A stretch of DNA of 64,000 bases from Hyalella azteca (GCF_000764305.2 NW_025933077.1:34137-98136); one strand, 5' to 3'. Positions 34,630-46,374 are shown, counted from the stretch's first letter. Translations and numbers: made by a program. The notes: generated from the sequence alone by a model not told the origin.

Positions 34630-37600
34630 ATGCTGCCTGTCCTACTATTCCTCGGGCTTGCCTGCTTTGGTCTGCTTGCGGGCGAGGCACGACGACCCAT
34701 CGTCTTCGGAGGAAATGCGCTGCCAGGCGAGTGTGGGATTAAAATTGCATTGCCATTGGATTTGGAATATTTGTTATGAATGCGTATAAAATATGGGTTA
34801 AATAAAAATATAATGGCGGTTTATTTCTGGGGTTGAAAAGTTTGCTGTGAAAGAAGTTCATCCTCAATCCTCAATATGACAACACCCCCAAATCCAGGAT
34901 GCCGCTGCGTGCTGCTTAGGGAATGCCCCAAGCTACGGCCGCCTCGCGGCCAGCCCTTGACCCGCGAAATAATAGTGGCCCTTCAGGACGTAAGATGCGG
35001 CTTTCTTGGCCGCATCATCAAGGTGAGAGGCGTGGTTTTAATGGTTAGTTGTGATGAGCTGCGACGTTAACTTGTTACAAGAGAATTAGGTTGTTGTTTT
35101 CAGTAAGGTGCAACTTCATGCATGGTAAATGTTACCGGAAAGTTCTTAAGTAGAAAGGTAAAGGTGTCGTGTCAAGGGGTAGAGAGATACAGACGCTTTA
35201 TATGAACTCTAAAATCCCTAGCGTTGCTTGAGGATGAAATGAATACCTACCTAAGTTGTTGTACGGTGTATACTGGTAATTCATTGGTGGTTTAAGCGAG
35301 TCTTCTTACAGGACCGCATAAGTTTACTGATATTTGATATTTATAATTTTTTTGTAATCAAAGCACCCCACAACATCATGCTGAATTAAAATACTGTCAC
35401 GATTGTCGGAGAAAGCAGCCCCAACTAGTCATACATAACACACAATTACTGAGAGTACGAGCATCAATATACCACGTTAATGTGCAAACGATGGAAGAAC
35501 GAGCCACAACAAATCGCTACCAGAAACTAATAAAAGGTGATAACATGGCCTATATATACGAATTGTTTGGCACTTAGTGCGCCGTGCGCCTAGCCAGGTT
35601 TAGCTAAGCTTCCTTTCAGTCTTCAGTGTTGCCAGTGTCAAACTAAGGCAGTGTCTTACCTGCATCAGTTCTGGCTCTCTGAATTTGACTCAAAACTCCC
35701 ACAGCATCACCATGACTGATGATCTTTTGCACTGTCCTACAGGAGAATGTATGATACATCCATGTAATCCCCCTCCCCCACAGGTGTGTTGCGAAGAAGA
35801 GCAGCCATCGCCCCCCACCGACCTGCCCCTGACCTGCGGCGACACTAATAACATTAACAGGATATTCGGGGGGAGGAATGCCCCCCTGGGGGGCAACCCC
35901 TGGATGGTCGCCCTAGGGTACTCGGGTGGGTGACTATATTGTGCGTGGAAAGATTTGCTAGATGCAATTAAAGCATAATGGAACAATAGCCTATGAAATG
36001 TATTTGCATAAACTTAAGACGTACGAGGGTAATGTCATTTATATTATGAAGGCCTATAGTTCTCCCATAGCATTAGTTCCCACACAGCGTAGTTCCCCCA
36101 TAACAGTTGCCTTCTCTCCTGCACTAGTGCCTCCCCATGCATCAGTCCCCTCTCCCCTGCACTAGTCCCCCCTGCACTAGTCCCTCTGCATTAGCCTCTC
36201 CCCACTAGTTCCCTCTTCGCAGTGCTGGGTCAGGGTGGTCAGCTCGAGCTGAGTTACGAGTGCGGGGCGACGCTGGTGACGCGCCAGCACGTCGTCACCG
36301 CCGCCCACTGCGTCCATCCTGACGCTATCGGCTTCCAGACACTGTCAGTTTTCCACAGTTGAATATCGTCATGAAGGTTCAAATATTGCTGATGAATGGT
36401 GACAACATTCACTTTCAACAAATTTTCCTCTGATGTTAAATACGTTAGCGTCTCTCAAACAATGTATTATTTTATCATTATTGTCCGCGTGTGACTTTTC
36501 TGCTGCTCGTTTTTCAGCTCTCTGAGAAGCTCCGCCCCTGCCTCGATAATAATAACAGTTTATTTCGTCTTTTCGTTAACGTGATGTGGTCAGTCCCCGT
36601 GTATATTATCTTGTTTTTCAATCTGACAATTACTGTCATCTCTTTACATCCTCTAATTTTACTCTCTTCGCCTTCGTTCAAAGGAAACAAGCGAACATCG
36701 GCGAGTGGAACACAGAAACAGACCCCGACTGCTTCGTGTCGCCCGCGACGGGCAGAAACATCTGCGCGCCGCCCGTTGTCGTACGTCAGATCGCTGCCGT
36801 CACTTGGCATCCGCAGTACAACACCGATGGGAAGTACAACAACGACATCGCTGTCGTCAGGTTTGACAGACCTGTCACTTTAGGACGTGAGTTTGGTTCA
36901 GCAAAAACTAATTAATCATTATTACTAGGCCTAATTATGAACTATCTTATTTTCAAAAACATCCTACCTCAATTTGCGTGTCTTTGAAATCATTTTACAA
37001 CTTCTGTTACTACTCGAAGTCGTCGCTTCCGTCAGGTAGGCATATTTGTTTTTTAAACCGCAGGCGACAACGATACAAGAACATGTAACTATAAGACTTA
37101 ACTACTCTCGATGAGGTAACGGGATCTCATTTAGATTGTGCATATGTAACGTTTGTTTATGATGATTGCTTCTCAGGTGAAGTTATTCAGTTTAATATTA
37201 TGTCAGACAAGATTCAGTTATGAACGTACGTCAGGACGCTGCCGTACTCTGATACGCGTGAATCTTAAGGGCACGGTTCAGGCAGCCGTCAACACTAAGC
37301 CAGAGCAGCTTTTAATCTCTGGTCAACTGACCGGCATTTGCTGTCAATCTTGTTAATTTCTTGATTAATGTAAAAATGTGTGTTGTCAGCTGGTATGTGT
37401 GTTCTGTTGGCCTCTGCCAGACATTTTTGTCACTTCACTTCACTCAAGTTGACATCGATAATGAACATCACTGTGAAAATTTTCCTGTCGCAGTAATTGC
37501 TGCTTCATATATTTCATCGCACTCATTAAAGATACCACGGGAATAGTTTTATTCACATAGAGAAATTCTGACGTTTTTCTCACTACCACGAGTAATTAAA

Positions 37601-38410
37601 TAGTCGCGGTGAAGGCATCGTTTGGAATCTGGCACTCCTAAGCAGTTAATTGACGAAAGAAATTGTTTGAAGATTTATAATCTCAATGTTCTTTAATCGT
37701 GTAATTTTACCATTTTTATACCTCTTTTATCCCCACAGCTTACATACAACCCATTTGCATCCCGAACAATTTCGACCCGAATATGTTGGCGTCGTCGGAG
37801 TGGAACCCACAGGCTCTGGCATTAGGCTGGGGGAGGACTGAGACACTTAGATCATCCCCTGTGCTGCAGGAGATCAGGCTCCCTTTGGTCGATATGCAGC
37901 GCTGCAACGCCTCCTCCCAGATCAAACTAAATGAGAACCAGGTTAGGGTGGTGCAAGCTATGGTTCGAAACTTTACACATATGGTAGCTTGATCCAAGTC
38001 ACCGCACTTGACCCTAATTCTGGCATAGCAACTGCAAGCCAGCGTCTTCTCTCAATCACATATGAGGTTACTGCGAACAAAGGCTTGAAATTTGTTAGAT
38101 CTGGAAAATTTTTGCTTCTCTGATGTCACCGCACTCACCCTCTACTTTGGCAGCTCAACTGCCTTATCCATGCCCCTTCTTACACCTTCTCGCGTACTTT
38201 CAGATATGCGCTGGGGGAGTAACGGGGGAGGACACGTGCTCGGGGGACAGCGGGGGTCCGTTAGTAGCCACGGGCAAGGCCGGGGGCAAGTACTTCCTCA
38301 TAGGACTCACGTCCTTCGGCCCCTCCATGTGCGGCAGCAACGGCGGCTTCGGCGTCTATACGGCCGTCTACAAGTACCGGGACTGGATCGTGCAGTCCCT
38401 TGCGGTATAG
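34630..38410 (+). CDS. CLIP-domain serine protease, copy 4 (complete, predicted active)
   Basis: Exons: 34630-34726, 34898-35022, 35784-35925, 36223-36343, 36684-36886, 37739-37941 and 38204-38410; total 1098 nt, 365 aa. Signal peptide about residues 1-20. CLIP domain Cys 34, 36, 42, 66, 76 and 77. Activation site R100|IFGG, so the zymogen is cut after Arg by a trypsin-like enzyme; Cys92 in the linker probably bridges the two chains. Catalytic triad His150 (TAAHC), Asp216 (NNDIAV), Ser313 (GDSGGP). Asp307, six residues before Ser313, gives trypsin-like specificity for Arg/Lys. GEWNTETDPDC and CAPP are typical of CLIPB enzymes (PPAE, Easter, SPE), so I infer a secreted terminal protease of a melanization or Toll-activating cascade. 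Exon 1 must use the GC donor (CAG|GCGAG): the GT six bases later would create TGA at the junction. This is the only copy with no lesion. Intron 4 has a short minisatellite and intron 5 the exon-5 relic. Confidence 0.9.
36060..36220 (+). repeat. degenerate GCACTAGTCCCC minisatellite before exon 4 (copy 4)
   Basis: Shortest version of this array, about 160 bases, ending at the exon 4 acceptor (CTCTTCGCAG). Confidence 0.8.
37222..37355 (+). pseudogene. relic exon-5 fragment in intron 5 of copy 4
   Basis: CGTACGTCAGGACGCTGCCG followed by GGCACGGTTCAGGCAGCCGT, as in copies 2 and 3. Confidence 0.6.
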
Positions 38411-38815
38411 GATCTGTAGGTCAGACCCTGGATGTTCAGTATATTAGGTTAACCTCGGATCTTTTGCGTTGGACGATGAAGGTCGGAACTGTATAGTTAC
38501 ATGAGATTTTATTGACCCAAATGAAGAAAAATTTCCTAATAACCAAATCAATGGCTTTAGAAGCTACAGCTTTGCTGGTACAGTATTAACGTATCAGTTT
38601 TTGTGTATTCGTATAAGTTTTATTATATTATTAGTCTTCAGGGAGACCTCGTTACATGCAGGCCCATCTTGGTTGGACAGAGAGGGAGGGCGAGCTAACA
38701 TATAAAGAATCGTTTCACCAGGGGTAGAAGGTTCATAAGTGAAAACTAGCGAGGTATTATGCTTCATACATATGATGTACGAGAGATATCAGAGTGGTTT
38801 CTGCGTTGATTAGAC

Positions 38816-39022
38816 CGTTAGACCTGTTACCGATTTTTAACATCGCTGAACATTCACAACATGCAGTGGTGTGGAACACGCAACGCACTACTCCAATTTT
38901 GCTGTGCTTACCCGCCTGGCCACCTCAACGATTCTGACCAGAACTGACGCACCGAGCTGGGATTAAACCCAGAGCTCACTGTTCCAATTTTAGTACCCTG
39001 AAATGTAACCACTGGGCCACCC
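38816..39022 (-). mobile_element. SINE, minus strand
   Basis: Full head present (GGGATTAAACCCAGAGCTCA; AACCACTGGGCCACCC). It lies about 400 bases after the stop codon of copy 4, the same place as after copies 2 and 5. Confidence 0.85.
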
Positions 39023-39149
39023 AGCATATAGCTGGATTACACTCATTACTGGATATCGTGCGTTAGGGTTTCCGATTGCTGTTATCCAAGGTCAAATTAC
39101 AAGAAACTTAAGGCTGCTATTGAGAACCACAAGGCCTCGCACAGGGTCC

Positions 39150-39465
39150 ATGGAGAGTTCTTCACTAATGGAGTTCTGACAGGGAGGGGCCCAGTCTCCG
39201 TTATCGTCGCCTGCGTGGTGACCTCATTGAAGTATACATGTATGCTCATGGTTTGTACAAGGTCCCAGAAGGATTACTAGAATTTGAAACAAGAACCAAA
39301 ACCAGGGCCCACAGCTATAAACTAAAAAACTGCGATGCAACTTATCCACGCGACAACATTTCTTCTCGCTTCGAATCGCCGACATGTGGAACAGCCTCCC
39401 TGAAGATATTGTTAACGCTCCGAGTATGAACGCGTTCAAGAACAGACAAGACAAGGCCATGTAGG
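39150..39465 (+). mobile_element. LINE 3' fragment (ORF2 C-terminus)
   Basis: Translation gives RRLRGDLIEVYMYAHGLYKV, then TRAHSYKLKNCDATYPRD, and after a frameshift FFSLRIADMWNSLPEDIVNA followed by MNAFKNRQDK. This is the conserved C-terminus of CR1/jockey-type reverse transcriptase proteins. 5'-truncated and frameshifted. Confidence 0.8.
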
Positions 39466-39695
39466 TGCATATGTTTAGTCTTGAAATGCCTCGTATCCTA
39501 CGGAACAACTGATATCTAGAAACGATTTTAAACCTACCGTCCGTTGAAAAGATTTGATCAAAAGACCAGTCTAGTAAAGAAAAATACAAGAATCGGCGAC
39601 AGGCCTACACTATACTATTGAGTGGCTCGCTACCTTCCTTAGCGCGGGGTCGAGAAAAAAGAAATTTCAACGATAGAAGGCTTGCAAAATAAAAT

Positions 39696-40115
39696 GGGCA
39701 TTTCAGTGAAAAGATGCGTTTTTTCGTAGACAAAGATTTTCCTTATTTAGGTGCATCCCAAGACGGCCTCGTGGATCATGACCACGTTGTTGAAATCAAA
39801 TGTCCAAGCTCTGCACGTTATTTCAAGACAGTAAAAGATGCTGTTATAATTGCTAAAAAATGCAACCACTTGAAAGTCGTTGACGATCAAATAAGTCTGA
39901 ACTGATGGCATTCTTACTTCTTCCAATATCAAGGTCAGATGAAAGTTACTGGACGAAGTAACTGTTACTTCGTGACCTGGATGACAGAAGATATACGCAT
40001 TACTGTTGTTGATTTTGAACCGATGTTTTGGCTCGAGCGAATGGAAGTGCAGCTTAAAAAATTTTTCTTAAACAATATGTTACCTTGCATTATCAACGAT
40101 GTTGTTGAATGTTGA
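39696..40115 (+). pseudogene. YqaJ-type exonuclease domain gene fragment
   Basis: The translation shows YLGASQDGLV, then HVVEIKCPSSARYF and YFFQYQGQMKVTG, the ordered motifs of the YqaJ recombinase/alkaline-exonuclease fold (Asp of the SxDG motif, Glu-x-Lys catalytic pair, and the QxQ helix). Such genes are common in arthropod genomes, often in mobile or virus-derived loci. One TGA at 39903-39905 interrupts the frame, which then continues to TGA at 40113-40115. The N-terminal part is missing; an upstream TAA closes the frame just before 39696. I see no SWIM or THAP domain next to it. Confidence 0.75.
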
Positions 40116-42278
40116 ATAGATGTTGAATATTCGTTATACGGGTCATTGTGTTTTCAGCCGAGCGAGCCTCGACTATATGAAAACAAAGAGCCTCACAATA
40201 TTTTCACTTAACCCCCTTCCCCCTCTCCAAAAACCCCTACTGTGGTTTCACAGCTTCCCCTTCTGTCTCCTTCCCCATGGAGACAGACACTTCGCTGTTG
40301 TTATGCCGGCGACAGCCAGTATCGCTGTCGTTATGAGTAAACTTTTGGTCTCTGTACACTCTGAATTACTGTCTCTGTAGTTTGATAGATCTCGATTAAC
40401 AGTAAAAGTTAAAATGTCGTCGCATTTCTGTAACCTTTTGTATATCAAGATAAAATAATTAGTAGTCTAGTGACAATGTCTTTCGTTCATAAATTTGTAC
40501 TCTATGAATTAAATATCATCGAAATGATTTAGGCATTGAATGTGATGCATTTATATGATAAAGATGAGCATATGACTGTGAAAACAGTCTATTTGGCTTG
40601 AAGTTTAAGCTCATATTACAGTGAGAGACACCAGCATATCATAGACGAGGGTGTGAGGTGTAAGGCTGCCCGCTGTTCCGTAGCGTCTCTTCCAAAGTTG
40701 TGTTATTTTAATATAATTGCATCATTTATTTGTAAACATTTAAATAATATACATATGTTGTTTATTTGAGAAAATGTGTATCAAAGCCTGCACCACTTTT
40801 TTTGCACAAAAAATATCATAACTACGTCTTTTAACCGGATAAATAAAATAAATAAAATGGGAAAATAAAAAAGTTTATATTGACAGCACATCGTAATTAT
40901 TATCTTTATTTCTATGAGGTCGCGCTGTATATCGCAGAGAGTTTGCTGGTAGTAGGCAAAGTTCACTGATGACATGTGCACTGTTGTAAGGGTCCTGTGT
41001 AGTGCAGCGCGACGCAGGCCTGCGCTCGCATGACATTCCTGTTGCACCACGCCGGCCAGACGTAAGAACCTCACAATGTAGCGGGAGAGCTATCAACATA
41101 TATAGGCTATCCGTCCATTAGGTCCGCAATAGTGAAAATGAATTAAAACCTGATTCGATCAGAGTTGAGATTTTGCAATATTTTATTGCGTAGCTGAAAA
41201 AAGGTACATTAGGTGGTCCGCTCACGAAAGTAATATTCTTATTACCAGTACATTCACAAAACAAGCAACACAAATGTTCAACAAATACAATGGTCATGCT
41301 TGGCCGCTCTGGCGTCTCCTGCGTATTCTCTTCTAGTCAAGAAGGCTCGCAATTTGCCCGTCGAGACTAGTGTCACAATGACATAGTAGACCTAAGCGCA
41401 TCCGCTTATCGCAGTCATGGCTTAACGAAGTTTTGGGCTGCCAGTGTCCAATCCAGAAATTCAGCGATGGTCACTGTTGCATTCACTAATGGAGAAAACT
41501 AGACACCCTCTCTTAATCTCATTCAGGGGAGGTCCAGGTACGTATACATATAGGTAGACTTAAAATAGAACCCACTTCCACCTGAAATAACGAACAAATG
41601 CACGGGAAAATAAATAAAAGGTTTACCCACTATCACAGGAACAATAGAGCAACCCAATTGGTGAATATATCGGAATTGATCCAGGGAACACGAGGAAAGA
41701 TGTATAAATCGAAATAATTAACATCCCAGCCATTGGTTTTGAGCTAACTCATGCTTAGTATTATCGCAGCACTTTATAGCAGCATAAACTAGGGAGACAA
41801 AAGTCTTAACTATCGGATAACAAGCTTACCCCGCCACTTAAAGAAATCGTGAGAGGTGCAACGGTTGCAACCAATTAATCGACATGAAAAATGGGTAATT
41901 GAGGTAATAAAATCAATCACATTCCAACTAAATTCACGATGCGGAGTCTTGGCCACTACAACCGCAACCGCTAATCGAATAAAATAACCGGGAGTCAACG
42001 CAGCCCACTCGATCTACACGTTCGTTACCAGCGTGAACCTGGTAAACAAATGACGGACAGATAGCGCAGCTACAACGATATTTTCACTTAATACACTCTC
42101 TGCCGTCTCTACACACTGCCGTCCACTACTACACTCTCTGCCGTCCCCCCCCCCTCCAAAAACCGCCAAACCGCCATTGCGGTTTCACCGCTCCTTCCTA
42201 GTCAGACCTTACAAGTCACGGTAGTAAACAAGGGCAAGCTCGCTCTGGAGTTCGGGCGGTGCTCAATACCCCCCTTAA

Positions 42279-42895
42279 ATATTACAGAAGAGATAGAGGA
42301 CGTACGGGAAAACACAAGTATCGGCATGAAAGTATTTATTTAATATCAACTTTGGATAGTGTTAGCATCATAAAAATCTCATTGCATGAATATTCAAATA
42401 GATCGAATAATTACGCAGAAAACATGTATTATTTATTTACCATGCGACTGATATATGCAAGTATTCATTTTCCGAGTATCATTACAGTAAAAAGTACATG
42501 CAGACTAGATGCTTTAATGCCCCTCTGATGCACACTTGACCTCGATGAAATAAATTAGTATCAGTCAAATCATAAAGTATCAATAAAATCACGCTATCGG
42601 ATTAGGGATAAGCGAATATTTGGAGGAAGATCTGGAACATAACTTGATAGTTTCAAGAATTATAGTGGAGTTAGCGAGACCAGAAAGAAAATCGTGACCA
42701 CCAATTATGTATCGACAACCATAGAGGCTTCACCTACCAAGGATTTCTCGGCTACCAATCAGGTCCCGACCATCAAAGAGGTCTCTACCATCAAAGAGGT
42801 CCATACCTGTCTGAAAGGCATGTCTCTGTTCAGCTGAGTCTACATTAAAGAGGTCTCTAGACTCAACGAAGTTTCAGTCTAGACTCTGAACTGAA
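42279..42895. repeat. block R, second part, with GAGGTCTC repeats
   Basis: Continuation of the block R sequence begun at 39023-39111. Ends in degenerate GAGGTCTCGACCATCAAA-type repeats (42720-42870), also found at 22795-22900, 32455-32540 and 55495-55680. Confidence 0.8.
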
Positions 42896-42907
42896 GCCAA
42901 TGGGCCA

Positions 42908-43228
42908 TTGTTGAACCATATAAGGTTGACTCACGATTTTTCGCTGTTCTGCGCATCTATAGAGTGACGTCACTGTGGGCACGCTATGTAAATATTTTAT
43001 ATCAACACATTGTTTTTATGGCATCCTTAAAAGCATTTTAAAAATTTACCTTATCAAAATGGCCCCAAAAAAGTTGTTTACTGTATGCAACTAGTCTTAT
43101 TTTACGAAAAACCGGCGTTACAAATCAGTTTGACGTCACAACGACCAAGGTGACGTCACGGGTGGAATAACAAATGACATCTTCCTTTCGCAGCTGCACG
43201 TGGGTCAACCTTGTATTAGTTCAACCAT
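42908..43228. mobile_element. 321-bp MITE with TIRs and 12-bp flanking repeat
   Basis: Left end TTGTTGAACCATATAAGGTT-GAC, right end (reversed) ATGGTTGAACTAATACAAGG-TTGAC: near-identical inverted repeats of about 28 bases. The element splits a SINE head fragment and is flanked by GCCAATGGGCCA at 42896-42907 and 43229-43240. It contains three TGACGTCA motifs or near matches. Confidence 0.85.
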
Positions 43229-43240
43229 GCCAATGGGCCA

Positions 43241-44045
43241 CCCTGCCCAGTTTACATTAAAGCAAAGGTTTCTGGGAAGTTTTAGTAAATTAAACAGAAA
43301 AATAAATATAAATAAATATCGTTACACTCTCCGCCGTCCCGTTATAATCACATGCGCTTGTGGTCGGTCAGTCAAGGTCAGAAGCTAACAGGATTCCCAG
43401 CAGACTTAGTAAGGAGCGTCACTGCAGGTAATCCTTAGTCCTACGCCATCTAGGACTTAGTCATTTATCACTTAGTAATCCTTAACATTCTATGTCCTAA
43501 AGCATTTAAAAGGACAGCAGCATAAACTGCGTGAATTAAAGGATCTGTAAACGTTAAGTTTCTGGAAAAAATAAGGAGAATAATTTTTGTATCGAATCCT
43601 GCTAAACTTCTGGCAACCAAGCATTTGTCTAATAATTACCGCATGCTTGTGAGTTGTGACCACCTGCATCTCAGTGTTCCTCAGAACGTGCAAGGAGTTG
43701 GTGGTGTGCTCGACACGCGCTCTGATCTTCTCTGACCCAACGCTCACTGGCCTAGAAAATAGATCAGGTTTAACTGAGAAAGTGGCGTTTTTCTGACTTT
43801 AGATTGAGAATGCACGAATATAATATTTAAAACTGGCTCTGGAAAATCAAACCTCGAAAGTTTAACTTTTATGAACGACTTAATGGCTGCCTTTGTGAAC
43901 TGACAAAACTGTAATCCTGTTTCAGTGGAAACTTGTTTGACTTGAATTATATCTTGTGATATAGAAAATGAATTTAAAACCTGGACAGATGAAGATCTTC
44001 GAGATATTTAAAGACTATCTAGTGGAAAATATTATATTTAATTCA
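43241..44045. repeat. block U (upstream of copy 5)
   Basis: Same landmarks as in the other units, for example AAATATCGTTACACTCTCCG and GGTCGGTCAGTCAAGGTCAG. Confidence 0.8.
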
Positions 44046-44104
44046 TTCAATACGCTTACATTTATTCATTAGAATTTTTTTTACAAAATTTGTTGGAATA
44101 GCAT

Positions 44105-44385
44105 GGTGAATAGGAGAAAGTGCCTACCGTCATGAGTAGTGTAGGAGTCTGGTAGGAATAACATTGGGGAAAAGAGGACACGCGTGTGCCGCCATGGCAG
44201 TAAAGAGATATCCCTCAACTCTGGTAGGAATAGCATTATGGATAAGAGGATGCGTGTGCCGGCATGGCAGTAGAGGCTTAACCAACAACTCTGGTAGGAA
44301 TAACCTTAGGGAAAAGAGGACACGTGTACCGGCATGGCAGTAAAGGGATATCTCATAACTCTGGTAGGAATAACCAGACGATTGA
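44105..44385 (+). repeat. 70-bp minisatellite upstream of copy 5
   Basis: About four units, some shortened, with GGTAGGAATAGCATTATGG and GTGCCGGCATGGCAG landmarks. Confidence 0.85.
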
Positions 44386-44573
44386 TTGCCAACCGGTTTC
44401 TGTAACCGCCGACAGGATCAGGCGTGAAGGGTGGCGGATATTTCCTGGAATATCTTTATTGTATTGGCTTGATTGTTTGATTATTGACTATTGATATTGA
44501 TTGACTAGGATAGGTTTAAGATATCGTCTCCTATACGTACAAGATATTGCCGGGAAAAGGTTTAGGATATTAA

Positions 44574-46374
44574 AGGGAGCATGTAAAGCTTGAAAGAACT
44601 TTTTTATTTAAAGACGGATTATTTTGAAACTTGGTAAGCATATCTAAAATAGAATTCTAAGACTTTTTTGCTCATGTCGATTTTTCGAAAAAAGTGAGAG
44701 AAAACGTTAAATTCGTAGAAAACGCCAAAAAATATAACTCAGTACTCAATGCAGTGAGTGACAGAGAGCGCATTTTCTCGTCGACAAATACTTGAGGTCA
44801 CGGACGGACGGACAGACAGACGGACATGGCGAGCACAATAGTGCATTTTTCCATAAATGAGAAAATGCGCTAAAAAGGAAGTACTGCGCAAATTTATCTC
44901 TTCCTTGGCTTTTCAAGCTACAACATCGAGAGACATCATTCGATGTGTGAAAACCATATTTAAAGGTCATCCGGTGATTTTTGTCAAATTTTTCTAGTTA
45001 TTTTTATTTATCTTATTTTTTCCATTTGACCCTTCCCCCCCCCTTTTTCAATGTATAATCAAAACAAAAGAAATCGAAAAAATGGCCAGGGGATCTCTAG
45101 AGATTTTCTTTGCGAATCGAATGTTATTTCTTTCAATGCTGTAGCTTGAAAATCATAGGAGATCGATTTTTCAGATGGCGCATTTCGGAAATTTTAATTA
45201 ATCAGCAGAGCCGAGTACGTAAAATTTATTGAAAAAAGATGAATATGGTGACGTCACAACGCCATAGGTGCATTACTTGATAAAAAATTACTTTATATGT
45301 AGCCCAAGCTTTTGCAGTGCCATTAATTAGTTGCATTTGGGGTAATACCAGCTTGCGTCTTTAGACTTGTTCTTGCCCAATTAAACGTGAATAATAAGCT
45401 ATACAAGTGACTATTTTTATATATGTATATTGATAAAATGTTCATTTTTATAAGATCAAAACGGCTTCACGTCAAAAACATTGCATGTACATCCGCGGTA
45501 TATGCTTTCTAGAACTCACATCGTAGCTTTCAAGCAAGTGTAAACACTTTACAATTAGCGCAAAATGATCAATAAATACAATTTCTTAAATGAAAATTTG
45601 TAAATACTATTATGCAATAGTCATTTTATAAAAGTTCAAAACAGCCATACGCAAAATTATTGCATGCACATCCATGATATTAGCTTAGTTGAACGCGTCT
45701 TGTTTGTAGCTTTCAAACGAGTGCAAACCCATTGCAATTAACTTGAGTAATGTTCTATGAATAGAGATTTAATTGGAAGAAATCTTTATACATATGCATG
45801 GTTAACAAATTTTCATTTTATATATTTTGAAATTGTCAGAGCTCATTATATTAAGCTCTACCTGAGGATCGGGTTACGTGACTAAGGTAGTGGAGATTAG
45901 TAAAACACACAAGTCCAGATGACGTATCTTGTATACGGGGTGGTAATACAGAGTTGCGATACAGAGATACAAGCTACAGCGTCGACCGTATAAGGTCGGA
46001 GAGCCGAACGACACGTTACATCGCGGAGCGCTTATAAACTACTGCGGGGGGCCTTACTTAAGGTTGCTAGCCCTTATTTAGGCTTCTGGCTTCCGCCCAC
46101 AACTAAGATCTTGATCGCGTGATCTATCACGTGTCTTCCAGATGTTGACTCGTCATCAATCTCTATCAGGTCAAGTGAATATTACGTCTCAATCACATAC
46201 AATTAATGATTATAATGAGACGCCAGATTGACACCTGACAAAATTGCTTTACGCAAAAACTTGAGAACGCACATACATGAGGCTTGCAGCGTTAGACGCG
46301 CCTTTTCAGCAGCTACAATATGAGCCAAAAAATCGGAGAAGCAAATATATTAGATTTTTACGTACATGCTCCCC
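44574..46374. mobile_element. 1.8-kb non-autonomous TTAA element (Kolobok-like)
   Basis: Interrupts the copy 5 upstream flank, which is continuous in copies 3 and 4. TTAA flanks both ends (44570-44573, 46375-46378). Termini are AGGGAGCATGTA and, reversed, GGGGAGCATGTA. TTAA target sites with RRGG ends are, to my knowledge, the signature of Kolobok transposons. No transposase frame is present. Inside are a GGAC/GACA simple repeat (44799-44826), a hairpin with GCGCATTTTCTC arms (44769 and 44861) and a nested solo LTR. Confidence 0.75.
45834..46240 (-). mobile_element. solo LTR nested in the TTAA element
   Basis: Bounded by TGTCAG and CTGACA, 407 bases, with a 4-bp target duplication AAAT at 45830-45833 and 46241-46244. 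On the minus strand it reads through the core shared with 31521-31925, around the CTAAATAAGGGCTAGCAACC region. Consistent with a gypsy-type LTR left after recombination of a full element. Confidence 0.8.

Larger units (their letters stand above)
39112..42274. mobile_element. TTAA-flanked TIR element containing YqaJ and LINE remnants
   Basis: Block R is interrupted here: it stops at GAAAC and resumes at ATATTACAGAAGAGATAG. TTAA stands on both sides (39108-39111 and 42275-42278). The ends are imperfect inverted repeats: left GGCTGCTATTGAGAACC, right (reversed) GGGGGGTATTGAGCACC, 13 of 17 identical. TTAA targeting occurs in piggyBac and Kolobok transposons; the termini do not look like piggyBac. 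No transposase was recognised, so the element is non-autonomous or decayed. It carries a LINE 3' fragment and a YqaJ-type gene remnant in its left third; 40116-42274 is otherwise unrecognised sequence. Confidence 0.7.

Noticed and set aside
34898..35022. Copy 4 as a pseudogene because of TGA at the exon 1-2 junction
   Set aside because: This depends on a GT donor at 34733. The GC donor at 34727 has a better CAG|GCGAG context and gives a conserved Gly codon in all copies.
42908..43228. CRE-containing promoter
   Set aside because: The TGACGTCA motifs lie inside a TIR-bounded MITE; no gene starts nearby.
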